From Acetobacteraceae bacterium (GTDB lineage: Bacteria > Pseudomonadota > Alphaproteobacteria > Acetobacterales > Acetobacteraceae), in NCBI GenBank assembly GCA_947371015.1, contig CANBNK010000004.1:25179-89178 (forward strand): DNA of 64,000 bases, in the 5' to 3' direction. The notes beneath the pieces are model-generated. The model did no database searches. It had not been told where the DNA came from and saw only the letters and a program-made list of their open reading frames with translations. The stretch's first letter is position 1. The number at the start of each line of letters is the position of its first letter. The translations under genes were made by a program, and so were the position numbers. Shown one piece after another: positions 39,669 to 49,592 of the stretch.

Positions 39669-40036
39669 GCATCGCCTCCACCACCAAGGGCGCCCTTTTA
39701 GCGCGCCTGCCGCGGAAGGCCAGCGGGGGGCGGCAGCACCAGCCCGCCGGGGACCGGTAGCTGCCGTCCTCCGGGAGAGGGCAAACCCGGAACGCGCCGG
39801 GCAACGGCACCATGGGTGTGACTGGCGGTCCGCAACCTGCCGGCAGCCGCGGACTGCCACCGCGGGTCCAGGCACGCTCCAGCCAGCCCAGACCCCGGCG
39901 AGCTTCGGCCGGCCGGCGGCCCTGGAGGTGGCAAGCCAACGCGTCCGCCGCCGGGCACCTGGCCAAGCACCTGGGCAAGCCGTGAGTTGCGTCCCCGGCC
40001 CGGGCATGCCAAGCCCAGCCCCGCAACAAGCGGGCC

Positions 40037-40621
40037 ATGTGCATGCTGCGAGACCTCTACAATCGCGTCCTCGCCCTGGCGGCGCATCCACGCGCGCCGA
40101 CCTGGCTGGGTGTGGTCAGCTTCGCCGAGAGCAGCTTCTTCCCGATTCCGCCGGACGCCATGCTGGTGCCGATGTGCCTGGCCCGGCCGGACCGGGCGCT
40201 GCGCTATGCCGCCATCTGCACCATCGCCTCGGTGCTGGGGGGCGTGCTGGGCTATGCCATCGGCTTCTGGCTGTTCGACGCGCTGGCCATGCCGGTGTTG
40301 CGCACCTATGGCTATGCCGATGCGCTGGCCCGCTTCACCGCCTGGTACGACCAGTGGGGCGTCTGGGTCATCCTGATCAAGGGGTTGACGCCGATCCCGT
40401 ACAAGATCGTCACCATCGCCAGCGGTGCCGCGCATTTCGACTTCATGACCTTCCTGCTGGCCAGCGTGGTGACGCGGGGTGCCCGGTTCTTCATCCTGGC
40501 GCTGCTGCTGCGCCGGTTCGGGGAGCCGATCCGCGGGTTCATCGAAAAGCGCCTGACGCTGATCACCACCGTGGCCGCGGCTGGCATCGTCGGCGGTTTC
40601 CTGGTGCTGAAGCTGCTGTAG
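40037..40621 (+). CDS. YqaA/DedA-like (SNARE-associated) membrane protein
   Basis: 194 aa; WLGVVSFAESSFFPIPPDAMLVPMCLARPDRALRYAAICTIASVLGGVLGYAIGFWLFD; PIPYKIVTIASGAAHFDFMTFLLAS. Confidence 0.9.
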   Translation: MCMLRDLYNRVLALAAHPRAPTWLGVVSFAESSFFPIPPDAMLVPMCLARPDRALRYAAICTIASVLGGVLGYAIGFWLFDALAMPVLRTYGYADALARFTAWYDQWGVWVILIKGLTPIPYKIVTIASGAAHFDFMTFLLASVVTRGARFFILALLLRRFGEPIRGFIEKRLTLITTVAAAGIVGGFLVLKLL

Positions 40622-40657
40622 CGGCGGCCGGCGCGCAGCCGTCCCCAGGAGAGACCC

Positions 40658-41650
40658 ATGGCAGCAACCACCAGGCGCCTCCTCCTCGGCATGGCAAGCG
40701 GTACCGCCATGGCAGCGCCTCGGTTGGCCCGCGCCCAGGGGCTACCAAGGCTTGGCGTTCTGATGCTGCCGGCCGAGGATGACCCCGGCGCCACCCAGCG
40801 CCGCGACGCCCTGCTGCTTCGGCTGGCAGCCCTAGGCTGGAAGGATGGCGAGACCATCCGCATCACGCTGCGCTGGGCCGGCGCCGAGCCGGGACGGGTC
40901 GCCCGGCTGGCGCAGGAGATGGTGGACCTGGCGCCCAACGTCATCCTGGCCAATGGCACGCCCATCATCAGCGCGCTGCGGCCGCTGACCCGCAGCATCC
41001 CGATCGTCTGCGCCCAGGTGATCGACCCGGTCGGCCTGGGCGTGGCGGAGAGCCTGGCGCGGCCGGGCGGCAACATCACCGGCTTCACCTTCATCAACCC
41101 CAACCTCATCGGCAAATGGCGCAGCCTGCTGCATGAGGCGGCGCCCGGGCTGAGCCGCGCCGTGGTGTTCTTCAACCCCGCCGCCAACCCCTGGTATCCC
41201 CGCGCCCTGGCCGAACTGGCGCAAGGGCCGCCCAGCCCGGGGCCGGAGCTGGAACTGGTCGCGGTCCGCAGCACCGAGGAGTTGCTGGCCCGCCTGGCGG
41301 AAGCGGCGCGGCGGCCCAGCACCGGGCTGATCGTCGGGCCGGAGCAGATCGTGCTCGGCAGCCAGCGCGACGTGGTGAGAGCCGCCCGGGCTCAGCGGCT
41401 GCCCGGGGTTTCCGTCTATCCGCAATTCGCCGCCGCGGGCGGGCTGATGTCCTATGGTCCCGACGTGCCCGATATCTTCCGCCAGGCGGCCGGCTATGTG
41501 GACCGCATCCTGCGCGGCGCCAGCCCGGCGACGCTGCCGATCCAGCAGCCGGTGCGGTTCGAGTTCACCGTCAACCTGGTGACCGCGACGGCGTTGGGGC
41601 TGCGCCTTCCGTCCAGCCTGCTGGCCGCGGCGGACAACGTCATCGACTGA
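40658..41650 (+). CDS. ABC transporter substrate-binding protein (ABC_sub_bind family)
   Basis: RLGVLMLPAEDDPGATQRRDALLLRLAALGWKDGETIRITLRWAGAEPGRVARLAQEMVDLAPNVILANGTPIISAL; YVDRILRGASPATLPIQQPVRFEFTVNLVTATALGL. Confidence 0.92.
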   Translation: MAATTRRLLLGMASGTAMAAPRLARAQGLPRLGVLMLPAEDDPGATQRRDALLLRLAALGWKDGETIRITLRWAGAEPGRVARLAQEMVDLAPNVILANGTPIISALRPLTRSIPIVCAQVIDPVGLGVAESLARPGGNITGFTFINPNLIGKWRSLLHEAAPGLSRAVVFFNPAANPWYPRALAELAQGPPSPGPELELVAVRSTEELLARLAEAARRPSTGLIVGPEQIVLGSQRDVVRAARAQRLPGVSVYPQFAAAGGLMSYGPDVPDIFRQAAGYVDRILRGASPATLPIQQPVRFEFTVNLVTATALGLRLPSSLLAAADNVID

Positions 41651-41955
41651 CACCGAGCGCGGACGAGGCTGCCCCCTCTCGTGCGCACGCAATCGCCGGG
41701 CGGCTGCTGCGCGCTTGCGGCACCGGGCCGCAGCGCCGCCGCCAGTGCCGCAGGCACGGAAACAATCCCCCACTGATGCTTTCCCGGGCGGCCCGCCGGT
41801 GCAATGATGCCGCGCCGCCCTGACCCACAGCGCCGCCGCCCGGCGCTGGGATCACATTTGACTGAACATCCGCCAGCCAGGCCGCTTGCGCGATACAGTA
41901 GCACGGCAGCGGTGCTTTGGTGGAGTTGAGCCTCCCACCCTCCCGCCAGGCGTTC

Positions 41956-44733
41956 ATGTCCGCAGTCCTTGCTTCGCCTCGCCTGCCAGTCCTGGTTCGC
42001 CTGCTGCCCTGGGCCGCGGTGCTGCTGCCGCTGTTGATGCTGGCGGTCGGCGCGCTTGTCACCTGGCGCTCGACCTGGCGCGACAGCCAGGCGGAACTGG
42101 TGCGCAGTGCCGATGCCGCCGCCGAATACGGCACCCGCGTGCTCAGTGCCCACCTGCTGCTGACCGGCCGGATGAACGACCTGGTGCGCGGGATGAGCGA
42201 CGACCAGCTCCGCGCCAGCGAAGCCCGGCTGCATGCCGCGCTGGGCCGGCTGTTGACGGAGTTGCCCCAGGCGGATGCCAGCTATGTCGTCAGCGCCAGC
42301 GGGGAGCCACTGGTCTCCAGCAACCTGTTCCCGCTGCCGCGCGGCATCAATACCGCGGCGGACCGGGACTTCTTCAGGGCGCTGGCGCAGCCGGACGCAC
42401 CCGCCGTACATGTCAGCCGGCCCTATATCGGCCGGCTCGACAACCTGCCCTTCTTCGCGGTCAGCCGGCGGCGGGAGGGGACGGGCAACCTGCCGACGTC
42501 CAGCGGCTTCGATGGGCTGGTCAATGTCTCGGTGCGGCCGGCGCCGCTGGCGGACAGCATGCGCCTGATGCTGGGCAACCCGGCCGACACGGCGACGCTG
42601 GTGCGCAGCGACGGCCAGATGCTGGTCCGGACCAATAGCGAAGAAGGCCACCTGCCCAGCATCCGCCCTGGCAGCCAGTTCGGCGCCGTGGCCGCTTCCG
42701 GCCAGCGCGACGCGGCCTACCAGGCCATTTCGACAGTGACCGGCCAGCCGGTGCTGGTAGCGCTGCGCAAGCTGGAGGGCTTCCCCGTCTATGCCTCGGT
42801 GAACCGGCCGCGTTCGGCCATTGTGGCGGCGTGGCAGGAGGGCTTCGCCGCCCATCTCGTGTTCCGCGGGCCGGCCACGCTGGCGCTGCTGCTGCTGGCC
42901 CTGAAGGTGCGGCGCGACCATTGGCGCCTGGTGCGGGCCAATGCGTCGCTGGAACGGCGGGTGGAGGCGCGCACCACGGACCTGCGGGAGCTGTCCGACG
43001 CGCTGGACCTTTCTGCCACGATGATCATGCTGCCGGATGGCATCATCCTGCATTGGTCGCTGGGCTGTGAGCGGCTGTATGGCCACACCGTCGGCGAGAT
43101 CGAGGGGCGCAGCCGGCACATGCTGACCGACTACGCACCGGGAGAGCGGGAGGCGATCCTGGCCGCGGTGGAGCGGTACGGCGAATGGCGCGGCGCGCTG
43201 CGCCAGCGGCACAAGAACGGCACGTCGATGGTGGTGCTCTCGCACTGGATCGCGCGGCAGGGGCCGGAGGGCATGCGCCTGGTGGTGAACCAGACCGACA
43301 TCACCGACCGGCATGAGTTGCAGGCGGCGCTGGCGCTGAGCGAGGAACGCTTCCGCGCCACCTTCGAGCAGGCCGCGATCGGCATGGCGCATGTGGCACT
43401 GGATGGCCGCTGGCTGCGGGTGAACGACCAGCTCTGCGCCATGCTGGGCTTCACCCGTCCGGAGTTGCTGGCCGGCCGCTTCCAGGACACCACCCATGCC
43501 GAGGACCTGGCCGGGGTGGTGGGCCAGGTGCAGCGCCTGCTGGCGCGGGACGCGGCGGTGGTCTTCCTGGAATGCCGCTATCAGCGGCGCGACCGTGACG
43601 TGCTGTGGGTGAATGTCACGGCCTCGGTGCTGCAGGACCAGGCCGGGCGGCCGCTGCACTTCGTCTTCGCGATCGATGACATCACCGACCGCAAGCTGGC
43701 CGAGGACGCGCTGGCCGAAAGCGAGAAGCGGCTGCGGCTGGCGCAGGAGGCCGCGGGCATCGGCACCTGGGAGGTGCTGGTCCCCGGCGGGGAGCTGCGG
43801 TGGTCGGCGCAGAGCTTCGCGCTATGGGGCTTTGCGGCGGATGGCCCACAGCCGACCGGGCCGGAAGCGCTGGACCGGGTGCATCCGCAGGACCGCCCGC
43901 GGGTGGGCGCCGAATTGGCCGCCGCCCTGGCCGGGGGCGAGTTCCGCAGCGAGTTCCGCGTGCTGCACACGCTGCCCGGCGGCGGCGCCCGGCTGGTTTG
44001 GCTGGCCGGCTTGGGGCGTTGCTTTCGCGCGGCCAGCGGCGAGGGCCACCGGCTGCTGGGGGTGAATTACGACATCACCGAACGTAAACGCTCGGAGGAG
44101 AACAACACGTTGCTGATGCGCGAGGTGGACCACCGGGCCAAGAACGCGCTGGCGGTGGTGCAGGCGGCGTTGCGGCTGACCAAGGCGAACAACCAGCCAG
44201 ACTACATCCGTGCAGTGGAAGGCCGCGTGGCCGCGCTGGCCCGCGCCCATACCGCGTTGGCCCACCGCCGCTGGCAGGGCGCCGAGCTGCGCGCGCTGCT
44301 GGAGGGCGAGTTGCAGCGCTTCCTGGCGCTGGACCCCGCGTCCGGCGGCTGCCGCGCCGAGCTGGATGGCCCGCCGGTGATGCTGGAGGCCGGCGCCACC
44401 CAGGCGCTGTGCATGGCGCTGCATGAACTGGCGACCAATGCGGTGAAGTATGGCGCCCTGTCGCAGCCGAGCGGGGTGGTTTCGGTCCGCTGGCAGGTCT
44501 GTGACCGGCGCTTGCGGCTGACCTGGCGCGAGACCGGCGGCCCGCCCACGGCGACACCGACCCAGCGCAGCTTCGGCTCGCGTGTCATCGAGCAGACCAT
44601 ACAGGGCCAGCTTGGCGGCAAGCTGGAGCGGCACTGGACCGCCGAGGGGCTGCTGGTGGAGCTGAGCGTGCCGCACGGACCGCTGCTGGCGGCGCGGCCC
44701 TGGCCGGCCGGCGCACCGAAAGCCGCAGAGTAG
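41956..44733 (+). CDS. PAS-domain sensor histidine kinase, HWE/HisKA_2 class
   Basis: N-terminal TM/extracytoplasmic region, three PAS-like segments, H-box LMREVDHRAKNALAVVQAALRL, N-box ALHELATNAVKYGALS, LTWRETGGPP. Confidence 0.92.
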   Translation: MSAVLASPRLPVLVRLLPWAAVLLPLLMLAVGALVTWRSTWRDSQAELVRSADAAAEYGTRVLSAHLLLTGRMNDLVRGMSDDQLRASEARLHAALGRLLTELPQADASYVVSASGEPLVSSNLFPLPRGINTAADRDFFRALAQPDAPAVHVSRPYIGRLDNLPFFAVSRRREGTGNLPTSSGFDGLVNVSVRPAPLADSMRLMLGNPADTATLVRSDGQMLVRTNSEEGHLPSIRPGSQFGAVAASGQRDAAYQAISTVTGQPVLVALRKLEGFPVYASVNRPRSAIVAAWQEGFAAHLVFRGPATLALLLLALKVRRDHWRLVRANASLERRVEARTTDLRELSDALDLSATMIMLPDGIILHWSLGCERLYGHTVGEIEGRSRHMLTDYAPGEREAILAAVERYGEWRGALRQRHKNGTSMVVLSHWIARQGPEGMRLVVNQTDITDRHELQAALALSEERFRATFEQAAIGMAHVALDGRWLRVNDQLCAMLGFTRPELLAGRFQDTTHAEDLAGVVGQVQRLLARDAAVVFLECRYQRRDRDVLWVNVTASVLQDQAGRPLHFVFAIDDITDRKLAEDALAESEKRLRLAQEAAGIGTWEVLVPGGELRWSAQSFALWGFAADGPQPTGPEALDRVHPQDRPRVGAELAAALAGGEFRSEFRVLHTLPGGGARLVWLAGLGRCFRAASGEGHRLLGVNYDITERKRSEENNTLLMREVDHRAKNALAVVQAALRLTKANNQPDYIRAVEGRVAALARAHTALAHRRWQGAELRALLEGELQRFLALDPASGGCRAELDGPPVMLEAGATQALCMALHELATNAVKYGALSQPSGVVSVRWQVCDRRLRLTWRETGGPPTATPTQRSFGSRVIEQTIQGQLGGKLERHWTAEGLLVELSVPHGPLLAARPWPAGAPKAAE

Positions 44734-44743
44734 CTGGGTCCGG

Positions 44744-45391
44744 TCAGGCCCGGCGGAACACCACCGAGAGGTTGTTGGCCGGCATCGGGGTGACGGCGGG
44801 CGGGCCGAAGCCCTGCGCTGCGGCGGCGGCGGCCACCGCCTCCAGGTCGCGGATGCCCCATGCCGGGTTGCGGTCGCGCAGGCTGGCGTCGAAGGCGGCG
44901 TTGCTCGCGGCGAAGGGCTGCCCGGCCTGGCGGTAGGGGCCGTAGAGGTAGAGCGGCGCGCCGGCCGGCAGCGCGGCGGCGGCACCGGCCAGCAGGCCGA
45001 GCGTGGCCGCCCAGGGGCTGATATGCACCATGTTGATGCAGAGCACCGCCTGCGCCCGCAGGGCTGGCCACGGCGCCAAGGCCCGCGCCGCGCCGTCCAG
45101 CGCCAGGCAGTCCAGTGCCAGGGCGGGGGCCACGTTCGGCAGGCCGGCGCACCAGGCGTCGATGCTGGCGCGGGCATCCGGGTCGGGGTCGCTGGGCTGG
45201 AAGCGCAGCCCCGGCAGCGCCTGGGCCAGGAAGGCGCAATGCTCACCGGAGCCGCTGGCCACTTCCAGCACCTCACCCTCGGCCGGCAGCACGCCGCGCA
45301 GCACGGCCAGGATGGCGTCGCGGTTGCGCAGCGTGGCGGGGGCGTGGCGCTGCGGGCCGGAGGGCGCGGGGATGCGGGCGGTTTCGGTCAT
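44744..45391 (-). CDS. DUF938 SAM-dependent methyltransferase-like protein
   Basis: HAPATLRNRDAILAVLRGVLPAEGEVLEVASGSGEHCAFLAQALPGLRFQPSDPD; NMVHISPWAATLGLLAGAAAALP. Confidence 0.9.
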   Translation of the reverse strand: MTETARIPAPSGPQRHAPATLRNRDAILAVLRGVLPAEGEVLEVASGSGEHCAFLAQALPGLRFQPSDPDPDARASIDAWCAGLPNVAPALALDCLALDGAARALAPWPALRAQAVLCINMVHISPWAATLGLLAGAAAALPAGAPLYLYGPYRQAGQPFAASNAAFDASLRDRNPAWGIRDLEAVAAAAAAQGFGPPAVTPMPANNLSVVFRRA

Positions 45392-45528
45392 GGGTGCTGC
45401 TGTATCGGGCAGCGGCGGCGTGGCGCAAGCCTGTGGCGCCGCAAGCCGCATTGACCGCGGCTTGGCCGGCACCGCAGGATACCCGCCGGCGGCGCGATCC
45501 CTTCCGGTGGGTTGCGCTGCCGGCCTGG

Positions 45529-45632
45529 CTAGAGGCTGATCGGCTTAGGCGGCATCGCCAAAAGCCGTGAATCGGTCTCTCAAACAACAAAGCCAGAGCG
45601 CGAGCGCTTCTGCCAGAAGCGATCACGCTCTG
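45529..45632 (+). repeat. Double-hairpin intergenic repeat, full copy (diverged)
   Basis: CTAGAGGCTGATCGGCTTAGGCGGCATCGCCAAAAGCCGTGAATCGGTCTCTCAAACAACAAAGCCAGAGCGCGAGCGCTTCTGCCAGAAGCGATCACGCTCTG. Confidence 0.93.
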
Positions 45633-45680
45633 GGGTGACTGGTCCACCGCGGCGGGCCGGGCGCCGGGAATGGAGAATGC

Positions 45681-46487
45681 ATGGCGGTTCGGGGCGCGCG
45701 CGTGCTGTTCGGCGCATCGGTGGCGGGTGCCTATGCCCTGGTGCTGGCGCCGGTGCTGGCCGTGGTGGTCATCAGCGTGTTCCGGCAGGAGATCGTGAGC
45801 TTCCCGCCCGAGGGCTTCACGCTGCGCTGGTACGCCAATGCCTGGGACAAGCGCGAATTCGCCCGCGGCTTCATCACCAGCCTGCAGGTGGCGCTGGTGG
45901 CCACGGCCATCGGGGTGCCCTTCGGTACCGCCGCCGCCTATGCGCTGGCGCGGGCGCGCCTGCCGGCCAAGGGGGCGCTCAACACGCTGCTGCTGGGGCC
46001 GCTGGCGGTGCCGGGCGTGGTGGCGGGCACCGCGCTGTACCTGTTCTATGTACGCGCCGAGTTCTGGGTGGATGACGACATCAAGGGCACCACGCTGGGG
46101 CTGGTGGCGGCGCATGTGCTGCTGACCATTCCCTGGACGGTGCGGCTGGTTTCCGCCGCGCTGGCCGGGCTGGACCGCAGCGCCGAGGAAGCCGCCGCCA
46201 ACCTGGGCGCGCGGCCCTTCACCGTGTTCCGCCGGGTGACGCTGCCCATGCTGCGGCCGGGGGTGGTGGCGGCCTGCCTGTTCAGCTTCATCCAAAGCTT
46301 CGAGAACCTGGAACTGACCCTGCTGCTGGTGGGGCCGGGGCGGATCACCCTGCCGGTGGCCATGCTGAACTACCTGGAATTCCGCGTGGACCCGACGCTC
46401 GCCGCCGTGGCCACCGTGCAGATCGTGCTTGTGGGAGCCTTGATGCTGATCACCGACCGCTTCGTCTCGCTGTCCCGGGTGGTGTGA
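45681..46487 (+). CDS. ABC transporter permease (PotC-like)
   Basis: SFPPEGFTLRWYANAWDKREFARGFITSLQVALVATAIGVPFGTAAAYALAR; EEAAANLGARPFTVFRRVTLPMLRPGVVAACLFSFIQSFENLELTLLL. Confidence 0.94.
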   Translation: MAVRGARVLFGASVAGAYALVLAPVLAVVVISVFRQEIVSFPPEGFTLRWYANAWDKREFARGFITSLQVALVATAIGVPFGTAAAYALARARLPAKGALNTLLLGPLAVPGVVAGTALYLFYVRAEFWVDDDIKGTTLGLVAAHVLLTIPWTVRLVSAALAGLDRSAEEAAANLGARPFTVFRRVTLPMLRPGVVAACLFSFIQSFENLELTLLLVGPGRITLPVAMLNYLEFRVDPTLAAVATVQIVLVGALMLITDRFVSLSRVV

Positions 46488-47545
46488 TGGGCACGTTGCA
46501 GTTGCAGGGCCTGACCCGGCGCTACGGCGCCAACACCGTGGTCGATGGCGTGGACCTGGATGTGGCCGAGGGCGAGCTGGTGGCGCTGCTGGGGCCTTCC
46601 GGCTGCGGCAAGACCACCACGCTGCGGATGGTCGCCGGCTTCGTCGAGCCCAGCGCCGGCACGGTGCGGATTGCCGGCAAGGACGTCACCCACGCGCCGC
46701 CGCATGGGCGGGACACCGGCATGGTGTTCCAGAGCTACGCACTGTTCCCGCACATGACCGTGGCGGGCAATGTCGCCTTCGGGCTGGAAATGCGCGGCGT
46801 GGGCAAGGCCGAGCGCGAGGCGCGCGTGCTGGAGGCGCTGCGCCTGGTGCGGCTGGACGGGCTGGCCGAGCGGCTGCCGCGCCAGCTTTCCGGCGGCCAG
46901 CAGCAGCGCGTGGCGCTGGCCCGGGCGCTGGTGGTGAACCCCGCGGTGTTCCTGCTGGATGAGCCGCTGTCCAACCTGGATGCCAAGCTTCGGGCGGAGG
47001 TTCGCGTCGAAATCCGCAACCTGCAGCAGCGGCTGGGGCTGACCACGCTGTTCGTGACCCATGACCAGGAGGAGGCGCTGACCATGGCCGACCGCCTGGT
47101 GGTGATGGAGGGCGGTCGCGTGCGGCAGGTGGGCACCGCCGAGGAGCTGTATGAGCGCCCGGCCGACCTGTTCGTGGCCAACTTCATCGGCCGGGTGAAT
47201 GCGCTGGCCGGCGAGGTCGCGGCGCCCGGCGCGTTCCGCACCACCGATGGCACCACCCTGCCCTGCCCGCGCGACGCCGCGCCCGGCCGCGCCACGCTGT
47301 GCCTGCGGCCGGAAAAGCTGCGCTTCCAGCCCTGGGCGTCAGCGGGCGTGCCGGCGAAGCTGGAACGCACCGTCTATCTGGGCGGGCAGACCGAATATCA
47401 CTTCACCCTGGCCGGCATGGCGGTGATGGCGCTGCGCGAGACCCCGCCGGAAGGCGACCGGCTGCGCAGCCTGCGGCCGGGCGACCAGGTGACGCTGGAT
47501 TGGCTGGGCGAGGATGCCCGCCTGCTGCCGGAGGCTGCGCGATGA
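46484..47545 (+). CDS. ABC transporter ATP-binding protein (PotA-like)
   Basis: LGPSGCGKTTTLRMVAGF; LSGGQQQRVALARALVVNPAVFLLDEPLSNLDAKLR; C-terminal TOBE-like region. Confidence 0.96.
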   Translation: MMGTLQLQGLTRRYGANTVVDGVDLDVAEGELVALLGPSGCGKTTTLRMVAGFVEPSAGTVRIAGKDVTHAPPHGRDTGMVFQSYALFPHMTVAGNVAFGLEMRGVGKAEREARVLEALRLVRLDGLAERLPRQLSGGQQQRVALARALVVNPAVFLLDEPLSNLDAKLRAEVRVEIRNLQQRLGLTTLFVTHDQEEALTMADRLVVMEGGRVRQVGTAEELYERPADLFVANFIGRVNALAGEVAAPGAFRTTDGTTLPCPRDAAPGRATLCLRPEKLRFQPWASAGVPAKLERTVYLGGQTEYHFTLAGMAVMALRETPPEGDRLRSLRPGDQVTLDWLGEDARLLPEAAR

Positions 47546-48555
47546 TCGCTCGACGAGGGTTGCTGGGGGCGGCGCTGGCGGCGCCGGCCATTGCCCATGC
47601 CCAGGCCAATGAGGTGATCATCGGCACCTGGGGCGGCGACTATGGCGCGCTGCTGGCCAGCGAGGTGGATGCGCCGCTGGTCCGGCCGCTCGGCCTGACC
47701 CCGGTGCAGGACCTGGGGTCCCCCAGCGCGCGCAAGACCAAGCTGATCGCCGAACGCAGCGCCCGGCGTGGCAGCCAGGACGTGGTCTGCCTGGGCGACG
47801 CCGATTGCTACGCCATGGCTGAACTCGGGCTGGTGGAGGAGTTGACACCGGACAAGGTACCGAACATCGCGCATGTGCTGCCGGCGCTGCGCTCCCCCTT
47901 TGTGCTGCCGCACATCTATTCGGTGCGGGTGATGCTGACCAACCCGGCGGTGATCTCGCCGGCGCCGGTCAGCTACGCCGACATGTGGGATGAGCGCTTC
48001 CGCAACCGCATCGGCTTTTCCGACCTGCTGTACCAGAGCATCAGCGAGGCCGCGGCGCTGGCCGGCGGCGGCAACGAGAGCGATTTCGCGCCGGGCCAGG
48101 CGCGGCTGCGCGGGCTGAAGGCGCTGGGCGCGCGGGTGTACAGCGCCAACGAGAACCTGGCTGCCGCGCTGAAATCCGGCGAGGTCGCGGCGACCATCAT
48201 GTGGCTGGCGCGCGGCTATGCCTGGCGCCGGGCCGGCATTGCCGTGCAGGCGACCTTCCCGGCCGAGGGGGCGACGCCCTATGTCTCAGCCGCCGTGGTG
48301 CCGAAGAATGCGCGCAACAAGCAGGCCGCCTATGCTTATCTGAACGCCATGCTGGACCCGCGCGCCGCGCTCGGCTTCGGCGAACGCATGGGGTATTTGC
48401 CGACAACGACGCTGGCGACGCTGCCGGCCCCGCTGCTGGCTGAGATTGGCGTGCCAGCGGAGCAGCTGGCGAAGCTGCGGCGGCCGGATTTTGGCTATAC
48501 CGCGCGCAATGCCGCGGAAATCCTGGCGTTCTGGGAACGCGAGTTCAAGGCATGA
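47542..48555 (+). CDS. ABC transporter substrate-binding protein (PotD/SBP_bac_8-like), paralog 1 of 3
   Basis: MIARRGLLGAALAAPAIAHAQANEVIIGTWGGDYGALLASEVDAPLV; APVSYADMWDERFRNRIGFSDLLYQ; AATIMWLARGYAWRRAGI. Confidence 0.92.
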   Translation: MIARRGLLGAALAAPAIAHAQANEVIIGTWGGDYGALLASEVDAPLVRPLGLTPVQDLGSPSARKTKLIAERSARRGSQDVVCLGDADCYAMAELGLVEELTPDKVPNIAHVLPALRSPFVLPHIYSVRVMLTNPAVISPAPVSYADMWDERFRNRIGFSDLLYQSISEAAALAGGGNESDFAPGQARLRGLKALGARVYSANENLAAALKSGEVAATIMWLARGYAWRRAGIAVQATFPAEGATPYVSAAVVPKNARNKQAAYAYLNAMLDPRAALGFGERMGYLPTTTLATLPAPLLAEIGVPAEQLAKLRRPDFGYTARNAAEILAFWEREFKA

Positions 48556-48569
48556 AAGGGGAGACTGGC

Positions 48570-49592
48570 ATGAACATCACCCGTCGTACCGCATTGGGCG
48601 CCACGCTTGCTGCGGGCCTGCCCGGCCTTGCCAGCGCGCAGGCCGCGCCGGTCATCGTCGGTACCTGGGGCGGTGACTATGGCGAGTTGCTGGCCAGCAA
48701 CATCGACGTGCCGATCCTGCGCCCCGCCGGGGTGGAGGTGCAGCAGGATGTCGGGCCGCAGGACCCGCGCAAGACCAAGCTGATCGCCGAGCGGCAGAGC
48801 CGGCGCGGCACCATGGATATCTGCTGCCTGTCCGACGTGGACATGTACAGCATGGCGCAGCAGGACGTGTTCGAGCCGATCACCCAGGCGCAGGTGCCCA
48901 ACCTGGCGCATGCGATCCCGACGCTGAAGCGGCCCTACAGCGCGCCGCACATCTATTCGGCCAAGGTTATACTTTATAATCCGTCCAAGGTGCCGGTGGC
49001 GCCCAAGGGCTATGCTGATCTGTGGGACCCCAAATACAAGGGCCGCGTCGGCCTGGTCGATATCCTCTACCTGGCGAATACCGAGGCGGCGGCGCTGGTC
49101 GGCGGTGGCAGCGAGACCAACTGGGCGCCGGCCAAGGGCAAGCTGATGGAGCTGCGCCGCAACGACGTGAAGCTGTACCCGAGCAATGAGGCCCTGGCCG
49201 CCGCGCTGAAGAGCGAGGAAGTCTGGATGACCATCATGTGGCTGGCGCGCGGCTTCATGTGGAAGAAGGCCGGCATTCCCGTGACGCATGCGGTGCCGGA
49301 GGAAGGCGCGACGAGCATCACCTTCGAGATGTCGGTGCCGAAGAACTCGCGCAACAAGGAAGGCGCGATGAAGTACCTGAACGCGGCGCTGGACCCGCGG
49401 GCGCAGGCCGGCTTCGCCGACCGCATGGGGTATGCGCCAACCGTCACCAACGCCACGCTGCCGCCGGAGCTGGCGGCGCAGATCACGCTGAACCCGGCGC
49501 AACAGGCAAAACTGCGGACACCGAACTATGCGTACACGGCGGCGCACACCGCAGAATATCTCGACTTCTGGAACAAGGAGTTCAAGGGTTGA
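48570..49592 (+). CDS. ABC transporter substrate-binding protein, paralog 2 of 3
   Basis: MNITRRTALGATLAAGLPGLASAQAAPVIVGTWGGDYGELLASNIDVPIL; YADLWDPKYKGRVGLVDILYL; WMTIMWLARGFMWKKAGIPVTHAVPEEGATSITFEM. Confidence 0.93.
   Translation: MNITRRTALGATLAAGLPGLASAQAAPVIVGTWGGDYGELLASNIDVPILRPAGVEVQQDVGPQDPRKTKLIAERQSRRGTMDICCLSDVDMYSMAQQDVFEPITQAQVPNLAHAIPTLKRPYSAPHIYSAKVILYNPSKVPVAPKGYADLWDPKYKGRVGLVDILYLANTEAAALVGGGSETNWAPAKGKLMELRRNDVKLYPSNEALAAALKSEEVWMTIMWLARGFMWKKAGIPVTHAVPEEGATSITFEMSVPKNSRNKEGAMKYLNAALDPRAQAGFADRMGYAPTVTNATLPPELAAQITLNPAQQAKLRTPNYAYTAAHTAEYLDFWNKEFKG

Noticed and set aside
37467-39701. 744-aa plus-strand ORF spanning rnhB, the tandem repeat and the racemase gene
   Set aside because: Out of frame with rnhB and antisense to the racemase. 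Only the 72-bp repeat section looks non-random, so that section is reported alone.
39823-39859. Inverted repeat TGGCGGTCCGC / GCGGACTGCCA between the hypothetical secreted protein gene and the DedA-like gene
   Set aside because: Imperfect and isolated in a GC-rich gap; chance pairing cannot be excluded without folding statistics.
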